Positions 1 to 7,822 of a DNA stretch of 23,835 bases are shown piece after piece (the first letter of the stretch is position 1; the number at the start of each line of letters is the position of its first letter). The translations under genes were made by a program, and so were the position numbers. The DNA comes from an uncultured Candidatus Melainabacteria bacterium (GTDB lineage Bacteria; Cyanobacteriota; Vampirovibrionia; Gastranaerophilales; Gastranaerophilaceae): contig CAKVJR010000016.1 in assembly GCA_934754855.1 (NCBI GenBank), positions 1-23,835 on the forward strand. The letters run 5' to 3'. The notes beneath the pieces were generated by a model, which worked only from the letters and a program-made list of their open reading frames with translations, did no database searches and was not told the DNA's origin.

Positions 1-731
1 GGAGTTTGAACGATTACATAACCTCTTTTTCTGTGTTCTGTTCTCCAATAATTTTCAATTTCTTCACGAACAGTGTAAAGATTCGGGTGCCAAAGAACCA
101 AACCGCCCCCGATTTCTTCTCTTACAGAGAACAAATCAAGTTGAGTACCCAATTTTCTGTGGTCACGCTTCTGTGCTTCTTCAAGCATCGTTAAGTATTC
201 TGCGAGGTCTTCCTTGTTCCAAAATGCAGTCGCGTAAATACGTTGAAGCATTTTGTTCTTTTCGCTGCCTCTCCAATAAGCACCTGCAACTTTCATCAAT
301 TTAATGGCGTTACCTTTGATATAACTTGTATTCGGAACGTGAGGACCTGCACAAAGGTCGTTAAAGAGTACGTTTCCGTCTTTATCCTTTGTCAAATATA
401 ATGTCGGATTGTCGTTTCTGTGCTCTTCAAGAAGTTCTGCCTTATAAATTTCGCCTTGAGCCTTAAATTCGTCGATTTGCTTTTGAACATCAGGAATTTC
501 ATATTTTTCAAAGACTAAATTTTGTTTAAGAATAGACTTCATTTCGTTTTCGATTTTCGTCAAATCTTCTTCCGTAAATGAATGTTCCGAATCAAAATCA
601 TAATAAAATCCGTTATCAACGGCAGGACCGATTGCCAATTTTGTTTCGGGGAACAACTTTTGTACGGCTTGAGCCATAATGTGCGAAGCCGAGTGTCTTA
701 ATATATGTAAATTTTCTGCATTCTTTTCCAT
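1..731 (-). CDS. thrS: Threonyl-tRNA synthetase, N-terminal part (runs off window), no TGS domain
   Basis: Charges tRNA-Thr with threonine in the cytoplasm. The frame reads from ATG at 731 to the window edge, about 243 residues. It opens directly in the second additional (editing) domain: HxxxH at His13/His17 in RHSASHIMAQAV, then LAIGPAVDNGFYYDFD and the DLCAGPHVP motif with the paired Cys and His. These are followed by AGAYWRGSEKN and the start of the class II catalytic core (DHRKLGTQLDLFS, LWHPN, EIENYWR). Most bacterial ThrRS begin with a TGS domain of about 60 residues. Here an in-frame TAA at 750-752, seven codons before the ATG, and an AAAGGAT ribosome-binding site show that no such domain is encoded. 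The anticodon-binding end lies outside the window. Identity is secure; only the missing N-terminus is unusual. Confidence 0.95.
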   Translation of the reverse strand, partial: MEKNAENLHILRHSASHIMAQAVQKLFPETKLAIGPAVDNGFYYDFDSEHSFTEEDLTKIENEMKSILKQNLVFEKYEIPDVQKQIDEFKAQGEIYKAELLEEHRNDNPTLYLTKDKDGNVLFNDLCAGPHVPNTSYIKGNAIKLMKVAGAYWRGSEKNKMLQRIYATAFWNKEDLAEYLTMLEEAQKRDHRKLGTQLDLFSVREEIGGGLVLWHPNLYTVREEIENYWRTEHRKRGYVIVQT

Positions 732-768
732 AAATTTATCCTTTGAACATTATAATTCTTCTTTTACA

Positions 769-797
769 GTTATATCACTCACATAAAATTTGTTCAA
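769..797 (-). promoter_or_regulatory. Sigma-70-type promoter of thrS
   Basis: On the minus strand, TTGAAC (792-797), a 17-nt spacer and TATAAC (769-774). The predicted transcript start is near 762, giving a leader of about 30 nt that carries AAAGGAT before the thrS ATG. The leader is too short for a T-box. The surrounding 732-896 gap shows nothing else. Confidence 0.6.
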
Positions 798-896
798 ATA
801 TTTTAAGAACAGGCAAGTTTCAGGCAAAATCCAATCAAATTCAACCGCAACAACCGTTACAGAATTTTCCGAAAATATCAAAATTATATTAAGATT

Positions 897-2510
897 TTAC
901 TTCTCCGTTTTCTTATCCGATTTGCCCAAAACAAAATCTTCGTCCAAAAGTTTATTAAAATCAGGATTTTTAATCTCTTTTTCCGTCAAAATTCCGCCCG
1001 ATTTCTTAAACCTTTTCTCCGCTTCTCCCTTGGACACAATATTAACAGGAACAGAAATTTCAAACTTGTGAATACCGTTAAAATAATTTTTGAAATTCTC
1101 AAACTCAACACTTCCGCCCTCTATATCAGTTTTGGTAAATTCGGTATAAATATATGCGGGTTGCGATTTTTTCACATAAAAAACCATCATTTTTTCAGCA
1201 ATATAAGTATTTTGCCGATACTCTTTCAAAACAGATTTGAACGTTTTGTACTGTTTTATTTCATAAGGAACGGTAAGTCCAAACTCCGTCCAAAAAGAAT
1301 CAAACGAAAAGAATTGAAGAAAAAGCAAAAATACAACAATTGTAATGTTTCTCAAGTTTTTATTCTTCGGAATTGAATATAATGCCCCGAACAAAATCAA
1401 AATTGTCGTCAATGAAATTATTACATATCCCAAGAAAAAATCGGAATTTATAAAACCGTACTCATCTGATTTAACAAGCGGAAAAGCAAATAAAAACAGG
1501 AAAATCACATTCCCCAAATACATAGACCACGCCAATATCAGGCTTTTTATATTACTCTTAAAAAATACAGCGAAAAAAGTCAACACAAAAATCCCGACCG
1601 TTAAAATGTTCCAATCGACATTTAACGAAAAGAAATCAGAATATACATGCAAAAAACCGTTTATCGAATTTTTCCACAAATCAGGAGAAAATCGAAATTC
1701 CGCTATTTCAATACAGTGGTAAAGACTCGGAGTCACAACCAAAGAGGAAAAACCGCACAAAAAGGCTATTATCGGCTCAAAAAACTTAATCGTTTTTTTT
1801 CGTTTTTTAACAAAATTTATTAAGAGAATTTTTCTAATGTTAAATTTCAGCCTAAAACCTTGCCACAACGACTTTGCGACTAAAAACAGCACCAAAGAAA
1901 ACAGAGCGGAAAAACTTATCCAAAAATTAGAATACCCTGCCGCAAAACCGACCAAAATCATTGAAATACGAACAATTTTGCCCGAATTTTCGTTCTTCAA
2001 AAAATTCTTGTACAAATACAACCAAAAACCTAAATAAAACAACAACATAAACAGATTTTTGAAAAAATATATATTTATAAAAAATTTTTCATAAAAAATA
2101 TCAAAACCGATAAAAACCAAGAGAGCGAAAAACAGAAAAACAGACAGAAAACAATGTATTCCGCTCTTTTTTGCCCCAAGACCCAAATACAAAAATCTCG
2201 AAATTAAAAAAGTCAAAAGCACGACCGATGCAGATTTAATAATTTCTGAAAAAATAACAACATTCGGGTGAATATGCAAAATTGAGAGGAAATTGAAACA
2301 TGACAAATTTGTAAAAAGAGTAGCCAAAAAAGCCCCGTCTTCACAATAAAGCCAACGTGCCGAGAAGTTTGGGAAATTACCGATTAATCTCAAAAAATCA
2401 GTTGAAAATACCGTTCCACCGCTAAAAAAACAAAATGTAACCGCAAAAATTGCAGTAAAAAGCAAAACGTAAGCAATATTTTTTAAAATTTTTCCCGAAT
2501 TTTCTGTCAT
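897..2510 (-). CDS. Unrecognised polytopic membrane protein, 537 aa, with soluble C-terminal domain
   Basis: I do not recognise the family. Hydrophobic stretches suggest about 11 membrane segments between residues 11 and 407 (first at about 11-31, others near 85-108, 120-140, 151-168, 180-213, 248-265, 301-317, 323-345, 355-378 and 388-407). A hydrophilic tail of about 125 residues follows, rich in Lys, Glu and Phe. The first long loop carries an acidic motif, Glu57-Asp58-Gly59, after RWLYC. Acidic residues in the first outer loop plus a C-terminal outer domain resemble GT-C glycosyltransferases, so a lipid-linked sugar transferase is possible but unproven. It lies upstream of thrS on the same strand, but thrS has its own promoter. 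No Shine-Dalgarno precedes the ATG, which sits 9 nt after an extended -10. Confidence 0.8.
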   Translation of the reverse strand: MTENSGKILKNIAYVLLFTAIFAVTFCFFSGGTVFSTDFLRLIGNFPNFSARWLYCEDGAFLATLFTNLSCFNFLSILHIHPNVVIFSEIIKSASVVLLTFLISRFLYLGLGAKKSGIHCFLSVFLFFALLVFIGFDIFYEKFFINIYFFKNLFMLLFYLGFWLYLYKNFLKNENSGKIVRISMILVGFAAGYSNFWISFSALFSLVLFLVAKSLWQGFRLKFNIRKILLINFVKKRKKTIKFFEPIIAFLCGFSSLVVTPSLYHCIEIAEFRFSPDLWKNSINGFLHVYSDFFSLNVDWNILTVGIFVLTFFAVFFKSNIKSLILAWSMYLGNVIFLFLFAFPLVKSDEYGFINSDFFLGYVIISLTTILILFGALYSIPKNKNLRNITIVVFLLFLQFFSFDSFWTEFGLTVPYEIKQYKTFKSVLKEYRQNTYIAEKMMVFYVKKSQPAYIYTEFTKTDIEGGSVEFENFKNYFNGIHKFEISVPVNIVSKGEAEKRFKKSGGILTEKEIKNPDFNKLLDEDFVLGKSDKKTEK

Positions 2511-2519
2511 ATCAACTTT

Positions 2520-2528
2520 ATCATAGCA
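2520..2528 (-). promoter_or_regulatory. Extended -10 promoter for the membrane protein gene
   Basis: On the minus strand the sequence is TGCTATGAT, an extended -10. The best -35 is a weak TTTAAT 17 nt upstream. The ATG (2510) is 9 nt beyond the -10, so transcription would start 0-3 nt before it, giving an almost leaderless message. Confidence is limited by the weak -35. Confidence 0.4.
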
Positions 2529-2556
2529 GAATTTGAGAACTAATTAAACAAAATTT

Positions 2557-2589
2557 TTGCGGAATTAAAATTTTGCAAAGTATTATAAT
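2557..2589 (+). promoter_or_regulatory. Candidate hcp promoter
   Basis: TTGCGG (2557-2562), 18-nt spacer, TATTAT (2581-2586); a perfect TATAAT overlaps at 2584-2589. Two near-identical copies of ATTTTTGC/ATTTTGC lie in direct repeat across the -35 and spacer. A small inverted repeat, ACATT-N4-AATGT (2599-2612), lies just after the predicted start and could bind a regulator. The leader to hcp would be about 90 nt. No named operator was recognised. Confidence 0.4.
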
Positions 2590-2685
2590 CACACATACAC
2601 ATTGCCGAATGTTCGCCCCGCTTTTTTGACTCTTTATTTTAATCTTCAAAAAGAAAAACAAATTCAAACAAAGAAGGAGAAAAAT

Positions 2686-4221
2686 ATGTTTTGTTTTCAA
2701 TGTGAACAAACGGCAAAAGGCACAGGTTGTACTCTTCAACAGGGAGTTTGCGGCAAAAAAGCCGAAACCGCCGATTTTCAAGATGAATTAATAAATGCAG
2801 TAATAAAATTGGCAAATTGCTGCAAGCCGAGTGAAGAAAATACGGAATTAATCCTCGACGGGCTTTTTACAACCGTCACAAACGTAAGTTTTGACGACCG
2901 CTCTATCAAAGATATGACAGAAGATATTCTCGAAAAAGCACAGTGTGACAAGGATTTTGATGTAAAATCGATTTGGAGTTGCGAAGAAGACATCAGAAGT
3001 CTTAAATCGCTCACCCTTTTCGGCTTAAAAGGAATGGCGGCTTATGCCCACCACGCAAGAGTTTTGGGCTATAAAGACCCGACAATCGATAATTTTTTGT
3101 ACGAAGCACTCAGAGCCATCGCCTCTGATTTATCCCTCGATGAACTGTTTGCAATGGTTTTGCGTGTCGGCGAAGTCAATTTGAAATGTATGGAACTTTT
3201 AGATAAAGCCAACACGGAAACTTACGGCGACCCTGTTCCCACAAAGATTTCGACAAACATTGAACCAAAACCTTTCATAGTTGTAACAGGTCACGATTTG
3301 CGTGATTTGGAACTTCTTTTGGAGCAGACAAAAGACAAAAACATCAACATTTACACCCACGGAGAAATGCTGCCCGCACACGCTTATCCGAAATTAAAAA
3401 AATATCCCCATTTAAAAGGAAATTTCGGCACGGCTTGGCAAAATCAACAAAAAGAATTTGAGAATATTCCCGCTCCGATTTTGTTCACGACAAACTGCCT
3501 CATGCCCGTTAAAGACAGTTATAAAGACCGAGTTTTCACAACTTCTGTCGTCAGATATCCCGAGATGATGTATATTGACGGACGAAAAGATTTTTCACCC
3601 TTAATCGAAAAAGCACTTGAACTTGGCGGTTACAAAGAAACGAAAAAAATGACAGGAATAAACGGCGGAGATATTTTGACCGTCGGCTTCGGGCATAAAA
3701 CCGTTTTATCCGTGGCGGATAAAGTCGTAAATGCCGTAAAATCAGGTGCTTTAAGCCGAATTTTCCTCGTCGGCGGCTGCGACGGTGCAAAACCCGGAAG
3801 AAATTACTATACCGAATTTGTAAAACAAACCCCGAAAGATACCCTGATTTTAACCCTTGCTTGCGGCAAATATCGTTTCAACGACCTTGATTTGGGCGAA
3901 ATTGGCGGACTTCCGAGAATACTTGATATGGGACAATGTAACGATGCTTATTCTGCCATCAGAGTTGCAATCGAACTCTCGAAAGCCTTTAATTGCAGTG
4001 TAAATGAACTTCCGCTCTCAATTGTCCTCTCGTGGTACGAACAAAAAGCCGTATGCGTTTTGTTGACATTATTGTACCTCGGCATAGAAAACATCAAATT
4101 GGGACCGAGTTTGCCGGCATTTGTTTCACCGAAAATTTTGAGCATTCTCGTTGAAAAATTCAAAATTTCACCAATCACTACTCCTGAAAAGGATTTGAAA
4201 GAAATTTTGAATAAAAAATAA
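2686..4221 (+). CDS. hcp: Hybrid cluster protein (hydroxylamine / NO reductase), 511 aa
   Basis: Iron-sulfur enzyme of nitrosative-stress defence. The family reduces hydroxylamine in vitro, and E. coli Hcp reduces NO to N2O. The N-terminal cluster ligands are Cys3, Cys6, Cys15 and Cys22. The expected hybrid [4Fe-2S-2O] cluster ligands are all present: His203 (TGHD), Glu227 (THGEM), Cys271 (TTNC), Cys365 (GGCDG, the persulfide position), Cys393 (ACGKYR), Cys418 (GQCND) and Glu452 (WYEQKA). Length is a little short of the usual 540-550. Cys spacing is x2-x8-x6; Desulfovibrio Hcp, as I recall it, has x2-x8-x5. The frame is open 28 codons further upstream, but ATG 2686 follows AAGGAG and begins the conserved MFCFQC. 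No hcr reductase gene is adjacent. Confidence 0.96.
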   Translation: MFCFQCEQTAKGTGCTLQQGVCGKKAETADFQDELINAVIKLANCCKPSEENTELILDGLFTTVTNVSFDDRSIKDMTEDILEKAQCDKDFDVKSIWSCEEDIRSLKSLTLFGLKGMAAYAHHARVLGYKDPTIDNFLYEALRAIASDLSLDELFAMVLRVGEVNLKCMELLDKANTETYGDPVPTKISTNIEPKPFIVVTGHDLRDLELLLEQTKDKNINIYTHGEMLPAHAYPKLKKYPHLKGNFGTAWQNQQKEFENIPAPILFTTNCLMPVKDSYKDRVFTTSVVRYPEMMYIDGRKDFSPLIEKALELGGYKETKKMTGINGGDILTVGFGHKTVLSVADKVVNAVKSGALSRIFLVGGCDGAKPGRNYYTEFVKQTPKDTLILTLACGKYRFNDLDLGEIGGLPRILDMGQCNDAYSAIRVAIELSKAFNCSVNELPLSIVLSWYEQKAVCVLLTLLYLGIENIKLGPSLPAFVSPKILSILVEKFKISPITTPEKDLKEILNKK

Positions 4222-4268
4222 GTAATTAATCCATCGGGATTTTTGTCAATCTCAAAATATTAAATCAT

Positions 4269-4290
4269 ACACAAAATCACCTGTTTGTGT
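4269..4290. repeat. Perfect 7-bp inverted repeat between hcp and the GT8 gene
   Basis: ACACAAA, 8-nt loop, TTTGTGT. No T-run follows, so it is a poor intrinsic terminator. It ends 34 nt before the GT8 ATG and could be an operator or an mRNA hairpin. The rest of the 103-nt gap holds only the AGGAG ribosome-binding site of the next gene. Confidence 0.4.
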
Positions 4291-4324
4291 TAAACTGATT
4301 TATATTTCATTTCAGGAGAACAAA

Positions 4325-5218
4325 ATGGCAAAAATTCCGGTGGTATTTACTTTTGACAAACGAATCATTTTGGGAGCGGCAGTCACAATAAAAAGTCTTT
4401 TGGATTGTGCAAAGCCCGACACCGAATACGATATTTACGTCTATCACCCCGATATTGACGACAAAACCGCAAAAGAATTTGCCAAAATGACTGACGGAAC
4501 CCGCCATTCCATAACTTTTGAATACATCAGCAAAGACAAATTCAAAAATGCTCCCATAAATAAAGGCGGAAGTTGGACGGAAATTGTATATTACAGACTT
4601 TTAATCCCCGAACTTTTACCCCAATACGACAAAGTTCTCTACGCTGACACAGATGTTCTCTTCAAGGGCGATTTGGCAGATGTTTACAATACCGACATCT
4701 CAGACTACGAATGTGCTGCCGTCGCAATGGAGCCCAACAACAACAAAATGATTTGCCACAAATATTTCCCCGAAAACAAAAACGAATTAACTTTTATCTC
4801 AAGTTTTATTCTTTTCAACAGCAAAAAAATGCGGGAAGAACACTTTGTGGACAGGGTTTTTGACGTTATCAAAACATTTAACACAAGATTAAAATTTTTC
4901 GATTTAGACACCTTGAACATCGCTTGCGACAAGATTTTGCCGCTCCCGTACCGCTACGGTGTATTTCAAAGCATTTACTATAACGACGATTTGAACAAAT
5001 CCGCCGAATATTCATTCCTGAAAAATGTTTACAGTGACAAAGATTTGCTCAACGAAAAAGCAAACACCGTCATGCTCCACTACGCAGGTGACCCCGGAAA
5101 ACCCTGGAGAAGAAAACACGTTCCCGAAGATTATCAAAAATGCTTGGACACAATCCCAAAATCCCTCAAAAGATACACTTTCAGAGATTTCAGAAAAAAA
5201 TTGTTCAGCAAAGCCTAA
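4325..5218 (+). CDS. Glycosyltransferase family 8 protein, 297 aa
   Basis: Cytoplasmic retaining glycosyltransferase that uses a nucleotide sugar (typically UDP-glucose or UDP-galactose), probably acting on lipopolysaccharide or another surface glycan. It starts with the family's IPVVFTFD strand and a conserved LGAAVTIKSLL helix. It has the metal-binding DxD at Asp98-Thr-Asp100 within LYADTDVLF. Near the C-terminus is HYAGDPGKPW, the H-x2-G-x2-KPW motif of the family. The full-length catalytic domain is present and no membrane segment is seen. ATG 4325 follows AGGAG at good spacing. It is convergent with the SGNH/MBOAT cluster, so a shared surface-glycan role is possible but is inference. Acceptor and sugar cannot be read from the sequence. 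Confidence 0.93.
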   Translation: MAKIPVVFTFDKRIILGAAVTIKSLLDCAKPDTEYDIYVYHPDIDDKTAKEFAKMTDGTRHSITFEYISKDKFKNAPINKGGSWTEIVYYRLLIPELLPQYDKVLYADTDVLFKGDLADVYNTDISDYECAAVAMEPNNNKMICHKYFPENKNELTFISSFILFNSKKMREEHFVDRVFDVIKTFNTRLKFFDLDTLNIACDKILPLPYRYGVFQSIYYNDDLNKSAEYSFLKNVYSDKDLLNEKANTVMLHYAGDPGKPWRRKHVPEDYQKCLDTIPKSLKRYTFRDFRKKLFSKA

Positions 5219-5219
5219 G

Positions 5220-5253
5220 TTTACTATAAATTTATGGTAAAAATCAGTTTTTT
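5220..5253. terminator. Palindrome and T-run between convergent genes
   Basis: A 22-nt palindrome at 5220-5241, self-complementary except for one T-G wobble pair, lies between the stop codons of the convergent GT8 and SGNH1 genes. A T6 run follows at 5248-5253. The stem is nearly all A/T, so efficiency as a terminator is uncertain. Confidence 0.35.
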
Positions 5254-5254
5254 A

Positions 5255-6346
5255 CTATATTTTCTTCCTGATTTTTTCCGTGCTGTCTTTTTCTGAAACA
5301 TTTTTGATTTGTTCAAAAAGAGATTTATGTTCGGAAATATATTTGTTCAATTCCGAAAAATCCTTATCCAACAAGGCATTCACGTTATTTTTCGTCACGA
5401 GAACTCCGATTTTTTTATCCTTTGAGAGCAAATCGTTAACGATTAAATTATTGAAATCCGTTGCGGGGTGGATATTATCGACGAAATATTTATTATTTTC
5501 ATCGAGCGGAGTCGAATTATATTCATTAAACATAGAATAGTCGTAAAAGTCCGTCAATTGAGCCATTTGACGTTTTAACTCCTGATAATCTTCCCATTGA
5601 CCTTTTGAGAGGACGTGCATTTTTTTCGTGACATGAATGGGAGAATAGTAAATGACCAATTTTACCCCGTGTTTGTCCGCAAACGCTCTTGTTTCCTCGA
5701 TATTTTTCAACGCATCAAGGGTGAATTTTTTATCATATTTTTTCTTGGCAATTTCTCTGAACGGATAGACGTAAATAATGTCCTGACCGTGGTTTTTAAC
5801 CGAATCTCTTATCGTTTCCATACTGTATTTTGTTGTGTTATAGGAAAAAAACAAATTTACAAAATCCTGAAGTTCGACCCGTTTCGAGGAAAAATCGGGC
5901 AAAGTATCGTTAACCTCATCGTTTTTATCGTTCCAAAAATCGTCAAAAAACATACCCCAATAAACAGTTTTTATATCAGGAGAAACAGAAATCAAATTTT
6001 TAATGACGTTTGAAACTTCCGTAACTTTTGCGACGGGAAGGGTGAAAAACGCCACATTATCAAGTCCTGAGCCATAATGCGAAAGCAGGCAATTACCCGT
6101 AAATGCGATATCTTTGTTTTTACTGTTAATTTTAATATCGGAGTAAATAATTGTCCTTTTGCTTGAGTATTTGTGGGTTTTGACGTTATTAAATCCGTTT
6201 ATCGTCGAATCTCTGAAAATATAATACGGATCAACAATAAAGTTGAACAACGCAACCGCCAAAACAAGCACCACAAAAAGGATTACGAACAAAATCTCTT
6301 TTTTATCGTCAGTTTTTATTTCCTGTTTATTTTCATTATCGGGCAT
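5255..6346 (-). CDS. SGNH-type acyltransferase partner of MBOAT 1, nucleophile position Cys (SGNH1)
   Basis: Membrane-anchored DltD/AlgJ-like protein of 363 aa: a cytoplasmic tail, one membrane segment at about residues 18-38, then an outer domain. Such proteins take an acyl group passed across the membrane by an MBOAT protein and place it on a polymer. The Asp-x-x-His element is present (Asp290, His293 in VDNIHPA). Aligned with the two paralogues in this cluster, their GTST motif is here GNCL: the nucleophilic Ser is Cys86 (codon TGC at 6089-6091, minus strand). The frame is intact and the fold motifs remain, so this is not ordinary decay. It lies 13 nt downstream of MBOAT 1 and is last in the cluster. 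Substrate is unknown. It could be a Cys-dependent transferase or an inactive partner. Confidence 0.8.
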   Translation of the reverse strand: MPDNENKQEIKTDDKKEILFVILFVVLVLAVALFNFIVDPYYIFRDSTINGFNNVKTHKYSSKRTIIYSDIKINSKNKDIAFTGNCLLSHYGSGLDNVAFFTLPVAKVTEVSNVIKNLISVSPDIKTVYWGMFFDDFWNDKNDEVNDTLPDFSSKRVELQDFVNLFFSYNTTKYSMETIRDSVKNHGQDIIYVYPFREIAKKKYDKKFTLDALKNIEETRAFADKHGVKLVIYYSPIHVTKKMHVLSKGQWEDYQELKRQMAQLTDFYDYSMFNEYNSTPLDENNKYFVDNIHPATDFNNLIVNDLLSKDKKIGVLVTKNNVNALLDKDFSELNKYISEHKSLFEQIKNVSEKDSTEKIRKKI

Positions 6347-6359
6347 AATTTTCTTTCTT

Positions 6360-7793
6360 CTAAAATATAAAATATAAAAATTCCGTACTCTTTGTTATTG
6401 ATAACACAGAGAATACAAAAACTATCGCCAAAATACAAGTCAAAAAGGCGTTATTTGCTTTGACATAAATTCTTGAAAGTTCGCAGGAATTTTTCAGGAA
6501 AAGTACGCAAACCAAAGCCAAAATCAGTATCGGAATGCTGACAGTCAGAGCCGTAAAGTCTTTTACATTAACAATAAAATCCAAGCCCATAACTTGCAAA
6601 GGAGCAAACGAAGCGTTTATGCCGAGCATGGATTTCAGAAGAGTAAATGTTGTTTGCAGATTTTCCGCCATAATTAATGTCGATAGAAAAATCAACGTAA
6701 CGAAAGTCATTGCAATAGAAATCGGTTTCGGAATGCGGATTTTCAAAGTTTCCCAAAATTTATTAATGCAAACCAAAATGCCGTTCACCAAGCCATAGAC
6801 TATATTTGTGATAGTAAGCCCCTGCCAACAGCCATAAACAAAAAACATTATCATAACATTCAGATAAGTTCTTTTTGCTCCTAATTTGTCGCCGCCGAGC
6901 GGTTTATAGACATAATCGGACAAAAACCGCATAAGAGTTTTATTCCAACGTTTCCAATAATCCAAAATGCTCGTTGCTTTATAGGGCGAATTGAAGTTCC
7001 ATGGCAAACTGATATTAAACAAAAAGGCGGAACCCATTGCCATATCGCAATATCCCGAAAAATCAAAGTAGCCTTGCAGAATTTTTGTAATTCCGAGCAG
7101 CCAAACCATATAAAAATTATCAAACATTTGAGAGTTTGTAACGTACGTAATAAAAGGGGAAAACGCATCTGAAATAACGACTTTTTTCAGTAATCCGACC
7201 GTAAAAATAAACAGTCCGATAAAAATATTATTTTGGTTAATAACCTTATTTTTCATATCGTTAAATTGGGGTATCATTTCCTGATGGCGGACGATAGGTC
7301 CCATAATCAATTGCGGGAAAAAGCACACAAACAGTGTATAATCGACAAGGCTGTAAGATTTTATCGTTTCTTTATAACAATCGACAATATATGAAATTTG
7401 TTGAAGCATAAAGAAACTTATCCCAATAGGCATAACGATTTTGAACGTATCTAACGGACAAATCGAAAAGTTCGACAAAAATTCAGCCAAGAAATTAAAA
7501 TACCTGAAACTGTATAAAATCAATATGTTTGCAACAATTCCCGAGGACAAGATGAGTTTTTTCGACGGGAGTGGAATATTTTTTGTAAAAATTTTGCTTA
7601 TCGCATAATTTAACAAAATCGTCAAAACGATGATGCCTACGTATTCTGTTCTGTAACTTCCGTAAAAAAACAGTGATGCGATTATCAAAAAAACCTTTGC
7701 GGTTTGATACAATTTTATCTTATTTAACAAGAAATATCCGATAAAAACGACAGGTATAAAAATAAAAATGTATTCTATTGAATTAAAAAGCAT
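6360..7793 (-). CDS. MBOAT-family membrane protein lacking both conserved histidines (MBOAT 1)
   Basis: Polytopic protein of 477 aa related to AlgI and DltB, which move acyl groups across the inner membrane for O-acylation of surface polymers. Family landmarks are present: MLFNS start, PIGISFFMLQQISY, FFPQLIMGPI, GYFDFSGYCDMAMG, SPYKATSILDYWKRW and PLGG. The two histidines conserved in active AlgI/DltB-type enzymes are replaced: the RRWHIT position reads KRWNKT (Asn284) and the WHGA position reads WQGL (Gln324). Both codons were re-read from the DNA (6942-6944 and 6822-6824, minus strand). The paralogue MBOAT 2 has His at exactly these residue numbers with no gaps before them. The frame is full length. 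ATG 7793 has AAAGGA upstream. Likely a pseudo-acyltransferase or an enzyme with altered chemistry. Confidence 0.92.
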   Translation of the reverse strand: MLFNSIEYIFIFIPVVFIGYFLLNKIKLYQTAKVFLIIASLFFYGSYRTEYVGIIVLTILLNYAISKIFTKNIPLPSKKLILSSGIVANILILYSFRYFNFLAEFLSNFSICPLDTFKIVMPIGISFFMLQQISYIVDCYKETIKSYSLVDYTLFVCFFPQLIMGPIVRHQEMIPQFNDMKNKVINQNNIFIGLFIFTVGLLKKVVISDAFSPFITYVTNSQMFDNFYMVWLLGITKILQGYFDFSGYCDMAMGSAFLFNISLPWNFNSPYKATSILDYWKRWNKTLMRFLSDYVYKPLGGDKLGAKRTYLNVMIMFFVYGCWQGLTITNIVYGLVNGILVCINKFWETLKIRIPKPISIAMTFVTLIFLSTLIMAENLQTTFTLLKSMLGINASFAPLQVMGLDFIVNVKDFTALTVSIPILILALVCVLFLKNSCELSRIYVKANNAFLTCILAIVFVFSVLSITKSTEFLYFIF

Positions 7794-7822
7794 GATTTTT
7801 CCTTTTAAATCATTTTAATCGT

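Noticed and set aside
1068..1722. Plus-strand open frames of 102 and 125 codons
   Set aside because: They lie wholly antisense to the 537-aa membrane protein, are Lys/Asn-rich low-complexity translations of its hydrophobic codons, and have no ribosome-binding site.
2602..2685. 28-codon N-terminal extension of hcp
   Set aside because: The extension is not family-like, and ATG 2686 has AAGGAG and the conserved MFCFQC start.
5615..6013. Plus-strand open frame of 132 codons inside SGNH1
   Set aside because: Antisense to a gene with clear family motifs; no ribosome-binding site or recognisable domain.
6360..7793. MBOAT 1 as a simple pseudogene
   Set aside because: No stop, frameshift or truncation; all structural motifs remain and only catalytic positions changed, so it is listed as a gene.
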